DNA of 64,000 nucleotides from Gemmobacter sp. (GTDB taxonomy: Bacteria > Pseudomonadota > Alphaproteobacteria > Rhodobacterales > Rhodobacteraceae), in NCBI RefSeq assembly GCF_034676705.1, contig NZ_JAUCBS010000006.1, positions 62,001 through 126,000 of the forward strand. The letters are read 5' to 3'. The notes below the pieces were generated by a model. It ran no database searches. It was not told where the DNA came from and saw nothing but the letters and a program-made list of their open reading frames with translations. Position numbers and translations under genes: made by a program. How positions within the stretch are numbered: the stretch's first letter is position 1; each line of letters opens with the position of its first letter. Positions 34,700 to 42,777 of this stretch are shown here, in pieces.

Positions 34700-35494
34700 T
34701 CAGGCCTCCGGCTTGGCCGCCAGCAGGCGCCAGACTTCGTAGGTCAAATCCCAGAACCGCTTGTCGCGCCGCAGTTCCACCACGTCGCGCGGCCGTTCGA
34801 ACGGCACCGCCAGATCGGCCACGATGGTGCCGGGGCGCGGCGACATCACCAGCACGCGGTCGGCCAGGGTCAGCGCCTCGTCCACGCTGTGGGTGATGAA
34901 CACCACGGTCTTGCCGGTGCGTTCCCAGATCCCCAGCAGTTCCTGTTGCAGGGTCATCCGGGTCTGTTCATCCAGCGCACCAAAGGGTTCGTCCATCAGC
35001 AGCACGTCGCGGTCATCGACCAGCGCGCGCGCCACCGACACGCGCTGCTTCATCCCGCCTGACAGCTGATGCGGCCGGGCATCGGCGAAATCGCTTAGTC
35101 CCGTCAGGGCCAGCAGTTCGGCCACCCGGGCGCGCTGCCGGTCCTTGGGCACACCTTTCAGGCTGAGCGGAAAGGCCACGTTCTGCGCCACCGTCAGCCA
35201 GGGCAGGACCGAGGCTTCCTGAAACACCATGGCCGGGGTCGTCGCGCTGTCGATCCGCAGCGACCCCGACAGCGGCTGTTCCAGCCCGGCCAGCATGCGC
35301 AATACCGTGGTCTTGCCGCAGCCGCTGGGGCCGACGATGCAGACGAATTCGCCGCGCCGCACGGTGAAGTTCACCTGCGTGGTCGCCAGCGTGATCCGGT
35401 CGCCCGAGACGTCGTAGAACGCCTTGACCAGATCCGTGACCTCGATGACGGCCGGGCCTGTCGCCCGGCTGTCGGCATGGCCCGTCACGCTCAT
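34700..35494 (-). CDS. SsuB/TauB-type ABC ATPase
   Basis: A 264-residue ATPase with Walker A GPSGCGKTT, the LPWLTVAQNVAFPL Q-loop region, LSGGMKQRVSVARAL signature, Walker B VLLMDEPFGALD and VVFITHSVDEAL switch. Together these are diagnostic of the nitrate/sulfonate/taurine family. The start overlaps the binding-protein stop by 4 nt. Confidence 0.93.
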   Translation of the reverse strand: MSVTGHADSRATGPAVIEVTDLVKAFYDVSGDRITLATTQVNFTVRRGEFVCIVGPSGCGKTTVLRMLAGLEQPLSGSLRIDSATTPAMVFQEASVLPWLTVAQNVAFPLSLKGVPKDRQRARVAELLALTGLSDFADARPHQLSGGMKQRVSVARALVDDRDVLLMDEPFGALDEQTRMTLQQELLGIWERTGKTVVFITHSVDEALTLADRVLVMSPRPGTIVADLAVPFERPRDVVELRRDKRFWDLTYEVWRLLAAKPEA

Positions 35495-36507
35495 TCGGCG
35501 GCCAGCAGGGCGTTGGCTTTTTGCAACAGGTCCAGCCGATAGACGCTGTCGATGTTGATCGGCCCTTCATAGGCCAGCGACCCTTGCGCGCGGAAGAAAT
35601 CCTCCTGCTCGCGGACCGAGGCGATGTCGATCGACCCGTCTTCCGACCGGATCGTATAGGGAATGCCCTGCAACGTGTCCTTCGGGGTGCCGGTGTATTT
35701 CGCCACGATGTCCAGGATCGCGTCGTCCTGCCAGCCGCCATTGTCTAGCTGGCGCGCCGCCTTCAGGAAGGCCGCAAGAAAGCGCACGACGGCATCTTCG
35801 TTTTTCACCGCGAATTCGTTGTTGAACGCGATGAAGCCCAGTTCGGTGCCGAAGGTGTGGTTTTCGACCAGGCGCTTGCCCAGGCCCTGGCGTTCCAGCT
35901 GGATGGCAAAGGGCTCGATGCTCCAGCCGGCTTCCAGCCCGCCGTTGGCAAAGGCGGCGGCGGTGGCAGGGGGCGGCAGGTAGACGGGTTCGATATCGGC
36001 CAGCGTCAGCCCGCCGGTTTCCAGCGCCTTGGCGACCGAGAACATGCCAAAGCCGCCCGGCCCGGGAATGCCCACGCGCTTGCCTTTCAGGTCTTTCACC
36101 TCGCGGATGCCGGCATCCCAGGCCGCCTGCGACACCATCAGCGGCGAGGGCGAGGGCACGGTATCGGGCATTTTCGCCAGCGTGCCGACAATGGTCACGG
36201 TGGCGCCGGAGTGGATCGAGTTGAACAGCCCCGCCCCCCAGGTGGCAGCGCCCGCCACCACGTTGCCCGAGGCCAGCATCTGGATGGTTTCCGCCGTGCC
36301 GCTTTTGGGCGACAGGGTCACGTCCACGCCGAACTTGTCGAAATAGCCCAGATCCTCGGCGACAAAGAAGGGGGCGTAGTCGGCAAAGGGCGAATACAGG
36401 AATTCGATCCTGGCCTTGTCCTGCGCCAGCGCCGGCAGGGCGAATGTCAGGCCCAGGGCGGCAAGGCCCGCGGTCGCAAGGGTGGACCGGAATTGCATCG
36501 GAAACAT
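35491..36507 (-). CDS. SsuA/NMT1-type periplasmic binding protein
   Basis: A 338-residue NMT1/SsuA-like binding protein with a signal peptide of about 28 residues (ending LPALAQD). It has FLYSPFADYAPFFVAEDLGYF at the mature N-terminus and KGKRVGIPGPGGFGMF in the middle, typical of the fold. ATG at 36507 has AGGAG 8 nt upstream; the in-frame GTG at 36516 would overlap the ribosome site. First gene of the seven-gene operon. The ligand is unknown; the adjacent N-heterocycle cluster makes a heterocyclic acid possible. Confidence 0.9.
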   Translation of the reverse strand: MFPMQFRSTLATAGLAALGLTFALPALAQDKARIEFLYSPFADYAPFFVAEDLGYFDKFGVDVTLSPKSGTAETIQMLASGNVVAGAATWGAGLFNSIHSGATVTIVGTLAKMPDTVPSPSPLMVSQAAWDAGIREVKDLKGKRVGIPGPGGFGMFSVAKALETGGLTLADIEPVYLPPPATAAAFANGGLEAGWSIEPFAIQLERQGLGKRLVENHTFGTELGFIAFNNEFAVKNEDAVVRFLAAFLKAARQLDNGGWQDDAILDIVAKYTGTPKDTLQGIPYTIRSEDGSIDIASVREQEDFFRAQGSLAYEGPINIDSVYRLDLLQKANALLAAE

Positions 36508-36607
36508 TGCGCGCACTCCTGATACGTTGGCGGCGTCTGGGCCCGTCCACGGGCTGGATTGGGGTATCGGGTTGCGGATGGCAAGCGGTTGGAAAGCTCG
36601 GAATCCG

Positions 36608-36643
36608 CATCTGATGTATCAGATGATGACATTGATGTTTCAG
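36608..36643. promoter_or_regulatory. Two tandem imperfect palindromes, candidate GntR operators
   Basis: CATCTGATGTATCAGATG (36608-36625) has perfect 8-bp arms around GT. The related TTGATGTTTCAG (36632-36643) matches CTGATGTATCAG at 10 of 12 positions, 21 bp further on, two helical turns. They lie about 100-140 nt before the importer operon start. FCD-type GntR dimers bind such elements, so the operon's own regulator is the natural candidate. Confidence 0.5.
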
Positions 36644-36912
36644 TTGTCAATCAAAGATCCGGTCGCGCATGCCCTTTGGGTGAAATATGGCAGATCGCGG
36701 TGGTGCCGCCGGTATGGCACGGCAGGGTTCTTCTGCCGTGTGCCGCGTTGGGGGCAGATCCGCGCTGTGGCCGGTTCAAGGCCGCCTGCGACCATGCCGG
36801 ATCTGTCAGGGAATCGGTCGGCACGGCGGCCCGATGCTGGCATACTTCGGCACGTCACACGGCACGGATGGGCCATGCGGCCCACCGGATCCGCCCCTGG
36901 GAAAGATACCGA

Positions 36913-36942
36913 TTGACAGCCTGGCGGGCGCCCTCATATTGT
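36913..36942 (+). promoter_or_regulatory. Putative sigma70 promoter of the hnr operon
   Basis: TTGACA at 36913-36918 is followed after 18 nt by TATTGT at 36937-36942. The start codon of hnr is 75 nt downstream. The -10 element lies within the MarR-type motif at 36938-36957, suggesting repression by promoter occlusion. Confidence 0.55.
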
Positions 36943-36957
36943 TAGTCTGCAAACGAT
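36938..36957. promoter_or_regulatory. MarR-type operator, site A
   Basis: ATTGTTAGTCTGCAAACGAT matches the shared consensus ATCGTTAGTATGCAAACGAT at 18 of 20 positions. The same motif occurs at 41770 and 43692, each at a promoter of this catabolic cluster. Confidence 0.6.
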
Positions 36958-37016
36958 ATCAGCCGCCCGTTCGCGCGGTCTGCCGTTCCCCGCCGCCTCA
37001 GCAGAGAGAATGGAAC

Positions 37017-38525
37017 ATGTCCCAGCCGACAGCCGAAGCCAGGGTCAAGCCGGACAAGATTCGCTGCGATGCCTGCCCGGTGCTGTGCTACATCGCCGAA
37101 GGCCGCAGCGGGGCCTGCGACCGTTACGCCAACCATGACGGCAACCTGATCCGGGTCGATGCGCTGACCATCCTGCAACAGGCCGGGCCGCAGGCCGAGG
37201 CGGTGCCCTTTCTGGCCAAGGGCGATCCGGCCGACTGGGACGGCGACATCCTGGCGGCGACGAACCCGCAGCGCTTTGTCACCGCCGTGGGCGCCGGCAC
37301 CACCTACCCCGATTACAAGCCCGCCCCCTTCATCGTCAGCCAGCAGGTGGACGGGGTGGATATGGTCACGGTCGTGACCGAGGGGATCTTCAGTTATTGC
37401 GGCGTCAAGGTAAAGATCGACACCGACCGCCACATCGGTGACGAACGCGCGGTCGTGCGGGTGGATGGCGAGCCGATCGGGCATGTCATGACCTCGGAAT
37501 ACGGGTCCAAGATGCTGTCGCTGGGCGGGGTCGAACATCTGACCGGCGGCAGCAAGAAGGAAGGCCGCGTCACCTGCGATGCGCTGCTGCACCTGTGCAA
37601 CGGGCAGGCGGTGGAAATGACCGTCGACGACGGCGCGGTCATCGTGGTGCAGGCGGGCAAGGCGCCGATCATCGACGGCACGCCCGAACGGCTGATGCGG
37701 GTGGGCTGCGGATCGGCCACCATCGGCATCTTTGCCGCGCAATGGGCGCCGCTGGTGGACGAGGTGGTGGTGGTGGACGACCATATCACCGGCGTCCTGT
37801 CGGAGCATCAGGCCGGCAAGATGCTGGACATGCTGCCCACCGGGATCCGCATCAAGGGCCGCAAATCCACGCCCGGGCGCTATTTCCAGGTGGCCAAACC
37901 CGGCACCGGCTGGGGCGGCACCGATATCAGCGATCCGCTGTCCATTCTGGGCGCGTTCGATGCCAGACATGCCCGCGCGGGGCTGACGCTGCTGATGGTG
38001 TCCACCACGGGCGAACACTACGCCTATTTCGTGCTGGATGCCGATCTGGTGCCGCAACCGCAGCCGATGCCCCCGGCGCTGCTGGCTGCCGTGAACCGGG
38101 TGGCGGAAAACTGCGAACCCTCGCTGTGTTCGGTGCTGTTCATGGGCGGCGCCGGCGGGTCGCTGCGGGCGGGGGTCACGCAGAACCCGGTGCGGCTGAC
38201 CAATTCGGTCAAGCAGGCGCTGACCTATGTCACCTGCGGCGGGGCCGAGGCCTATGTCTGGCCGGGCGGCGGCATCACGGTGATGGTGGATGTCATGAAA
38301 ATGCCCAGCGGATCCTTTGGTTATGTGCCCACGCCGGCGCTGGTCGCGCCCATCGAATTCACCCTGCGGGTCAGCGATTATATCGAACTGGGCGGCCATG
38401 CCGACCGGATCCGCCCCCTGGCCGAGGTGCTGGCCAGCCAGTCCAACCTGCGCGAGCTGGGCCGGATAGATCCGCAGACCGACCCGCTGGCAGACCGGAA
38501 CTACGCATGGCATTCGCCGCGCTGA
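37017..38525 (+). CDS. hnr: 6-hydroxynicotinate reductase homologue
   Basis: A 502-residue protein that I recognise as a 6-hydroxynicotinate reductase family member. In E. barkeri this enzyme uses reduced ferredoxin to convert 6-hydroxynicotinate to 1,4,5,6-tetrahydro-6-oxonicotinate. An N-terminal Cys motif (C17, C20, C24, C34 in RCDACPVLC and GACDRY) is suited to an Fe-S cluster. The central part has IFSYCGVKVKIDTDRHIGDE. ATG at 37017 follows GAGAGA. Its end overlaps the UPF0280 gene by 19 nt. Ferredoxin and ferredoxin-NADP reductase genes at 42.4-43.6 kb could supply electrons. Substrate could be a related hydroxypyridine carboxylate. Confidence 0.82.
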   Translation: MSQPTAEARVKPDKIRCDACPVLCYIAEGRSGACDRYANHDGNLIRVDALTILQQAGPQAEAVPFLAKGDPADWDGDILAATNPQRFVTAVGAGTTYPDYKPAPFIVSQQVDGVDMVTVVTEGIFSYCGVKVKIDTDRHIGDERAVVRVDGEPIGHVMTSEYGSKMLSLGGVEHLTGGSKKEGRVTCDALLHLCNGQAVEMTVDDGAVIVVQAGKAPIIDGTPERLMRVGCGSATIGIFAAQWAPLVDEVVVVDDHITGVLSEHQAGKMLDMLPTGIRIKGRKSTPGRYFQVAKPGTGWGGTDISDPLSILGAFDARHARAGLTLLMVSTTGEHYAYFVLDADLVPQPQPMPPALLAAVNRVAENCEPSLCSVLFMGGAGGSLRAGVTQNPVRLTNSVKQALTYVTCGGAEAYVWPGGGITVMVDVMKMPSGSFGYVPTPALVAPIEFTLRVSDYIELGGHADRIRPLAEVLASQSNLRELGRIDPQTDPLADRNYAWHSPR

Positions 38526-39358
38526 TCGACGGGGGGCGGCGGCTGCACCTGCAACACGGGCCGATCGACCTGCTGATTTCCGCCGAAGGGCCGGGCGATG
38601 CGCGGGTGGCGGCCTTTCGGGCGGCGACGGTGCGGTTCGACGGCTTGCTGGGCGAACTGGTCGCCGAACTGCCCCTGCTGCGCGCGCCGGTCACGGCGGG
38701 GTCGCGGGTGCCCACGGGCCCGGTGGCGCGGCGGATGCATGCGGCCTGCCTGCCCCACGGCCTGCACGATTTCATCACGCCGATGGCCGCCGTCGCCGGT
38801 GCGGTGGCCGACGAGATTGCAGATGCCATGCGCGCCAGTGCCGATCTGACCCGGCTGGTGGTGAACAATGGCGGCGACATCGCCTTTGACGCGGCGCCGG
38901 GGCAGCAGATGCAGGCGCTGATCGCCACGCCAGAGGGCCGGGTGCTGGGGCAGGTCAGCCTGCCGGGGGGCGGTCCGGTGCGCGGCATGGCCACCAGCGG
39001 GCGCGGCGGGCGCAGTTTCTCGTTGGGCATCGCCGACAGCGTGACGGTGCTGGCCGAAACCGCCGCCATGGCCGATGCCGCCGCCACGATGATCGGGAAT
39101 GCGGTGGATCTGCCGGGCCATCCCGCGATCCGCCGCACCCCGGCGCAGGATCTGGCGCCCGACAGCGACCTGGGCGCGCGGCTGGTGGTGACCGGGCTGG
39201 GCGCCTTGAATGCCACGGAAACCGCCACCGCGCTGGAACGGGGGCTGGACCGGGCGCAGCACTTGCAGCGCGGCGGGCTGATCGTGGCCGCCGCGCTGTA
39301 TCTTGGCGCCGACCACCGGGTGACCGGCGGCTGGCCGGGGCAACTGGGCCGCAGTTAA
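38507..39358 (+). CDS. UPF0280 family protein (ApbE superfamily)
   Basis: A 283-residue protein of the UPF0280 family (COG2122), which belongs to the ApbE flavin-transferase superfamily. Typical segments are PTGPVARRMHAACLPHG, VVNNGGDIAFDA and RGGRSFSLGIADSVTVLA. It starts inside the end of hnr, so the two are translationally coupled. An ApbE-like role in attaching or delivering flavin to the adjacent reductase is plausible but inferred. It converges on the DUF1185 gene with a 4-nt overlap. Confidence 0.85.
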   Translation: MAFAALIDGGRRLHLQHGPIDLLISAEGPGDARVAAFRAATVRFDGLLGELVAELPLLRAPVTAGSRVPTGPVARRMHAACLPHGLHDFITPMAAVAGAVADEIADAMRASADLTRLVVNNGGDIAFDAAPGQQMQALIATPEGRVLGQVSLPGGGPVRGMATSGRGGRSFSLGIADSVTVLAETAAMADAAATMIGNAVDLPGHPAIRRTPAQDLAPDSDLGARLVVTGLGALNATETATALERGLDRAQHLQRGGLIVAAALYLGADHRVTGGWPGQLGRS

Positions 39359-39939
39359 CGCAGCCCGTCCACGCCCTTGGCGTCCTTCGCCTCCAGCCCG
39401 CCGACGCGGGGGTGCGGGCGGCCGCTGTCGGTCACCGCAATCGCCACCACGATTTCATCGGGGCGCGGCGCATCGTTGAACCGGATCTCGACCCCGTCGA
39501 AGTGCGAGCGGACAAAGGCCGCATCCTTGTGGCCCAGCGGAATATCCAGATCCTGCCCCATGCCGCCCCGCTTTTTCGACGAGGGCACAAGGGCCGCGCC
39601 CTTTTCCACCGCCTTGCGCAAAGGCGCGCCCATGCGGGGATGCAGCAGGGCGGCGGCATGTTCCAACTCGCCATTCTCGCCGACCAGCGCGGCCTTGCCA
39701 TAGCTTTCGATCTGGTGGGGCCGCACCCCCAGCGCATCGCGGGCGCGGGCGCCCAGCAGGGCGCCCAGTTCCTCGCCCATGGCCATCAGCGGTTCCAGAT
39801 CCTCGGCAAACTGGCCGGCGAATGGGTTCTGGATCACCGCTGCCGCCACCGCCTTGCGGGTGGGGGGCATAACGGGACGGCCGCCTTCGACATGCACTTC
39901 CTCGACCCAGACGCCGATCTTGCGGATGCGCGCGGTCAT
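39355..39939 (-). CDS. DUF1185 (amino acid synthesis) family protein, copy 1
   Basis: A 194-residue DUF1185 protein. Family blocks are AVIQNPFAGQFAEDLEPLM, IESYGKAALVG, GAALVPSSKKRGG and HKDAAFVRSHFDG. It overlaps the second DUF1185 gene by 4 nt and they share this block order, so they are paralogues and may form a heteromer. The family name implies amino acid synthesis but no reaction is established. Its place downstream of ena suggests a role in processing the ring-opened product. Confidence 0.87.
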   Translation of the reverse strand: MTARIRKIGVWVEEVHVEGGRPVMPPTRKAVAAAVIQNPFAGQFAEDLEPLMAMGEELGALLGARARDALGVRPHQIESYGKAALVGENGELEHAAALLHPRMGAPLRKAVEKGAALVPSSKKRGGMGQDLDIPLGHKDAAFVRSHFDGVEIRFNDAPRPDEIVVAIAVTDSGRPHPRVGGLEAKDAKGVDGLR

Positions 39940-40517
39940 CTTAGCCCATCCTCGCCCTTGATCGCCGACGCAGCCAGCCCGCCGGACCGGGCATGGATGC
40001 GCGGGCCGGTGGTCATGACCAGCGCCAGCAGGATTTCATCGGCGCGCGGACTGTCGTTGGTGCCCACCTCCATCGCGTCGAAATGGCTGCGCACGTAGGA
40101 GGCGTTGATATGGGTGATCGGCACATCCAGCCGCGCCCCTGCCCCGCCCACCTTCTTGGCCGATGGCACGATGGCCCTGGCATCGCCCAGCACGCCGCGC
40201 ATGGCATAGCCGCCGGGGGCATGCCACAGCGCGCCGTGTTCCAGCTCGCCTGCCGCGCCGATCAGCGCGCCCTTGCCATAGCCTTCGATCCGCGCCGCCC
40301 CGCCAAGCGCCGCGACCAGCTGGCGCGCCATGTCCAGGCCCAGCGGCTCCAGATCGGCCATGAAGCCCTGGATATCCTCGACATAGCGCCCGGCGAAGGG
40401 GTTGGTGATCACGGCCAGCGCGGCGCCGCGCATCAGCGGGGTGGCGGCCGGCGCGCCGCCTTCGTGAAAGATTTCCTCGGTCACGAGGATGCGTTTTCTG
40501 ACGTTCAGCAAGCTCAT
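39936..40517 (-). CDS. DUF1185 (amino acid synthesis) family protein, copy 2
   Basis: A 193-residue paralogue of the neighbouring protein, with AVITNPFAGRYVEDIQGFM, IEGYGKGALIG, IVPSAKKVGG and HINASYVRSHFDAMEV. It lies 17 nt after ena and overlaps copy 1, forming a three-gene minus-strand operon. The conserved GYGK and PSxKK Lys residues could bind a phosphate or carboxylate; this is inferred. Confidence 0.87.
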   Translation of the reverse strand: MSLLNVRKRILVTEEIFHEGGAPAATPLMRGAALAVITNPFAGRYVEDIQGFMADLEPLGLDMARQLVAALGGAARIEGYGKGALIGAAGELEHGALWHAPGGYAMRGVLGDARAIVPSAKKVGGAGARLDVPITHINASYVRSHFDAMEVGTNDSPRADEILLALVMTTGPRIHARSGGLAASAIKGEDGLR

Positions 40518-40534
40518 GCGTGGCTCTCCAGGGG

Positions 40535-41743
40535 TCAGTGATGCGGGGTGACGATCTCGGGCATGCGCTGCGATGGCGGGGTGTTGCGGCTGCGCCGGCT
40601 GCGCACGACGCCGTCGATCACCGTCATGCAGACGCCCGGCAGGTTGCCCTGTTCGACCGAGGCCAGCAGCGTCTTGCCTGGCGCATGCTGGGCCTGATCC
40701 ATCAGCACGAAATCGGCGGCATAACCCTTTTCCAGCAGGCCCGCATCAAGGCCCCGCTGCCGCGCCGTATTGCCATTGGCAAAGCAGAAGGCCAGTTCCG
40801 CCGGCACGTTACCAAGGCTGGACAGCATGGCCACCATCCGCAGGATGCCCAGCGGCTGCACCCCCGACCCGGCCGGGCCATCGGTGCCCAGGATGATGCG
40901 GTCCATCTGCTTGAGTTCGCGCGCGGTGTTCAGCGTCAGCAGCGCGGCGCGTTCGTTGCCGTTGTGAACGATCTCCAGCCCGGCCTGACAGCCTTCGCAG
41001 ATGCAGATGATCTGGTCGTCGGGCAAGGCGGTGTGGCCGCCGTTGATATGGCCGACCACATCGGTTCCCGCCTCCAGCACCACGGCGGCGTCGATCAGGC
41101 CGGATCCGGGGATCGACGGGCCGCCGGTATGGATGGTGGACTGGATGCCGTATTTGCGGGCCCATTCCACCATCCTGCGCGCGGTCGGGCCATCCTTGAC
41201 GCCGCCCAGACCGACCTCGCCCAGCAGGGTGACGCCGGCGGCGGCCAGGTCCTTGAAATCCTGCTCGACCATCTCGGTCTCGATCACCGGGGCGCCGGCA
41301 TGCACCTTGACGCCCGAGGGGCGGAAGTTCTGATACCAGCGCTGCGCCGCGATGGCCTGCGCCTTGAGCCCGACGATATCGCGCGCCCGGCCGGGCGTAT
41401 GCACCTCGCCCGCCGAGATCATCGTGGTGACGCCGCCGTGCAGGGTCGAATCGATCCAGTTCAGCTGGCTTTGGCGGGGGGTGTAATCGCCCACCACCGG
41501 GTGGACATGGCTGTCGATCAGCCCGGGCGCCACCGTCACGCCCTTGGCGTCGATCAGCAGTTCGGCCCCGTCGCAATCCAGATCCTTTTCGTAGCCATAG
41601 GCCACGATGCGGCCCCCGATGGCCACGATGCAGTCGCCGTCCGCGATCGGGGCCTCGATCTTGCCGGTCAGCAGCAGTCCGATGTTGCGGATCACCATCT
41701 TGCTGTCGGGGCCCGGAACGCCCCCCTGGGCTTCCTCTGCCAT
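40535..41743 (-). CDS. ena: Enamidase-like amidohydrolase
   Basis: A 402-residue amidohydrolase closely resembling E. barkeri enamidase, which opens the ring of 1,4,5,6-tetrahydro-6-oxonicotinate to give 2-formylglutarate and ammonia. Metal ligands are visible: H79 and H81 in DSHVHP, E176 in LLGEVGLG, H205 in TIHTGG, H232 in GHINGG and D288 in LGTDGPAG. Enamidase-typical stretches GDYTPRQ, LHGGVTTMISAGEVHTPGR and RPSGVKVHAGA are present. ATG at 41743 has AGGAAG upstream. It is transcribed with two DUF1185 genes and diverges from marR. Confidence 0.87.
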   Translation of the reverse strand: MAEEAQGGVPGPDSKMVIRNIGLLLTGKIEAPIADGDCIVAIGGRIVAYGYEKDLDCDGAELLIDAKGVTVAPGLIDSHVHPVVGDYTPRQSQLNWIDSTLHGGVTTMISAGEVHTPGRARDIVGLKAQAIAAQRWYQNFRPSGVKVHAGAPVIETEMVEQDFKDLAAAGVTLLGEVGLGGVKDGPTARRMVEWARKYGIQSTIHTGGPSIPGSGLIDAAVVLEAGTDVVGHINGGHTALPDDQIICICEGCQAGLEIVHNGNERAALLTLNTARELKQMDRIILGTDGPAGSGVQPLGILRMVAMLSSLGNVPAELAFCFANGNTARQRGLDAGLLEKGYAADFVLMDQAQHAPGKTLLASVEQGNLPGVCMTVIDGVVRSRRSRNTPPSQRMPEIVTPHH

Positions 41744-41769
41744 GTCGATCTTCCTATGATTGGCGCAAT

Positions 41770-41789
41770 ATCGTTAGTATGCAGACGAT
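41770..41789. promoter_or_regulatory. MarR-type operator, site B, in the ena-marR divergent promoter
   Basis: ATCGTTAGTATGCAGACGAT matches the consensus at 19 of 20 positions and is itself a partial palindrome (ATCGT/ACGAT ends). On the minus strand it covers CATACT, the likely -10 of ena, 17 nt from a TTGCCC -35 at 41804-41799. The marR start is 110 nt away, so one site could control both. Confidence 0.65.
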
Positions 41790-41898
41790 CTTGCCATCGG
41801 GCAAGTGGTCAGGTGCAGCCTGCGCCAGATCGGCATATTGCAATCCTGCCCGATTGCGGGCCTTGTGCTGGGGTTGCGCTGCAAGCCGGGAGAGAGAG

Positions 41899-42327
41899 AT
41901 GAGTGCCGACACCCCCAAGGACTATGTTCTGGACAGCCAGATCGGCTTTCTTCTGCGGCAGGCAACCCAGCGCAATTCGCAGATCTTTCAGCGGCATACG
42001 TTCGACGACCTGACCACGACCCAGTTTTCCGCGCTGTTCCGGCTGGTGACGATGGGCGAATGTTCCCAGAACGAACTGGGCCGGCGCACCGCCATGGACG
42101 TGGCCACCATCAAGGGCGTCGTCGACCGGCTGCGCAAGAAGGGTTACATCGCCACGCGCGAGGACGAGAACGACCGCCGCCGCACCCTGCTGTGCATCGC
42201 CCCCGGGCACGAGGGGCTGCGCGAACGGCTGTCCGATCTGGGCACCAGGGTGACCAACGAAACGCTGGGCACGCTGAACGCCGCGGATCGCCGGCAGCTG
42301 CTGGACCTGCTGGGCAAGATCATCTGA
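41899..42327 (+). CDS. MarR-family transcriptional regulator
   Basis: A 142-residue MarR protein. The winged helix (about residues 50-110) has CSQNELGRRTAMDVATIKGVV and the wing KGYIATREDENDRRRTLLCI. ATG at 41899 follows a GAGAGAGA site. Pseudomonas nicotinate clusters are controlled by the MarR-type NicR, which makes this a functional analogue. It lies next to site B and probably binds all three motif copies, repressing until the substrate or 6-hydroxynicotinate-like intermediate appears. Confidence 0.9.
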   Translation: MSADTPKDYVLDSQIGFLLRQATQRNSQIFQRHTFDDLTTTQFSALFRLVTMGECSQNELGRRTAMDVATIKGVVDRLRKKGYIATREDENDRRRTLLCIAPGHEGLRERLSDLGTRVTNETLGTLNAADRRQLLDLLGKII

Positions 42328-42346
42328 CACCGTTGCAACGCCGGGC

Positions 42347-42387
42347 TTGACAGGGCCGGATTTCCGCTATTTCATTCGTATACGAAT
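42347..42387 (+). promoter_or_regulatory. Promoter region of the ferredoxin gene with a 14-bp palindrome
   Basis: TTGACA at 42347-42352 is followed by the perfect palindrome ATTCGTATACGAAT at 42374-42387, just downstream of where the -10 should be. The palindrome shares the GTAT centre with the MarR-type motif but little else, so it may bind another regulator. Confidence 0.45.
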
Positions 42388-42408
42388 AAATATCGGGGCC
42401 AGCCGCAG

Positions 42409-42738
42409 ATGACCTATGTCGTGACCGATGCCTGCGTGAACTGCAAATATACCGATTGCGTCGAGGTTTGCCCGGTGGATTGCTTTTACGAAGGCGCCAA
42501 CATGCTGGCGATCCACCCGGACGAATGCATCGACTGCGGCGTCTGCGAACCGGAATGCCCGGTCGATGCGATCCGCCCGGATACCGAGGTGGCAGACAGC
42601 CCCTGGCTGGCGCTGAACGCCCGCATGGCCGCGATCTGGCCCAACCTGAACACCCGCAAGGATCCGATGCCCGCGCATGACCATTGGGCCGGCGTGGCCG
42701 ACAAGATCGCGCTGGTTTGCGAAACCGCCCCTTCCTGA
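42409..42738 (+). CDS. fdxA: 7Fe ferredoxin
   Basis: A 109-residue seven-iron ferredoxin. Cys at 9, 17 and 50 fit the [3Fe-4S] cluster and Cys at 21, 40, 43 and 46 the [4Fe-4S] cluster; C12 and C25 match the extra Cys of Azotobacter ferredoxin I. The C-terminal extension WPNLNTRKDPMPAHDHWAG is typical. It is followed 39 nt later by a ferredoxin-NADP reductase. The pair probably supplies low-potential electrons to the 6-hydroxynicotinate reductase homologue. Confidence 0.93.
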   Translation: MTYVVTDACVNCKYTDCVEVCPVDCFYEGANMLAIHPDECIDCGVCEPECPVDAIRPDTEVADSPWLALNARMAAIWPNLNTRKDPMPAHDHWAGVADKIALVCETAPS

Positions 42739-42777
42739 CCCTGCCGCGCCACAGGCGCGCCCAGCCGGACATCCGCC

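Larger units (their letters stand above)
36508..37016. other. 509-nt divergent regulatory region
   Basis: This region separates the minus-strand importer operon from the plus-strand hnr operon. At the left lie two tandem palindromes (36608-36643). At the right lie a TTGACA promoter and a MarR-type site (36913-36957). Between about 36660 and 36900 I see no gene or clear signal. Confidence 0.6.
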
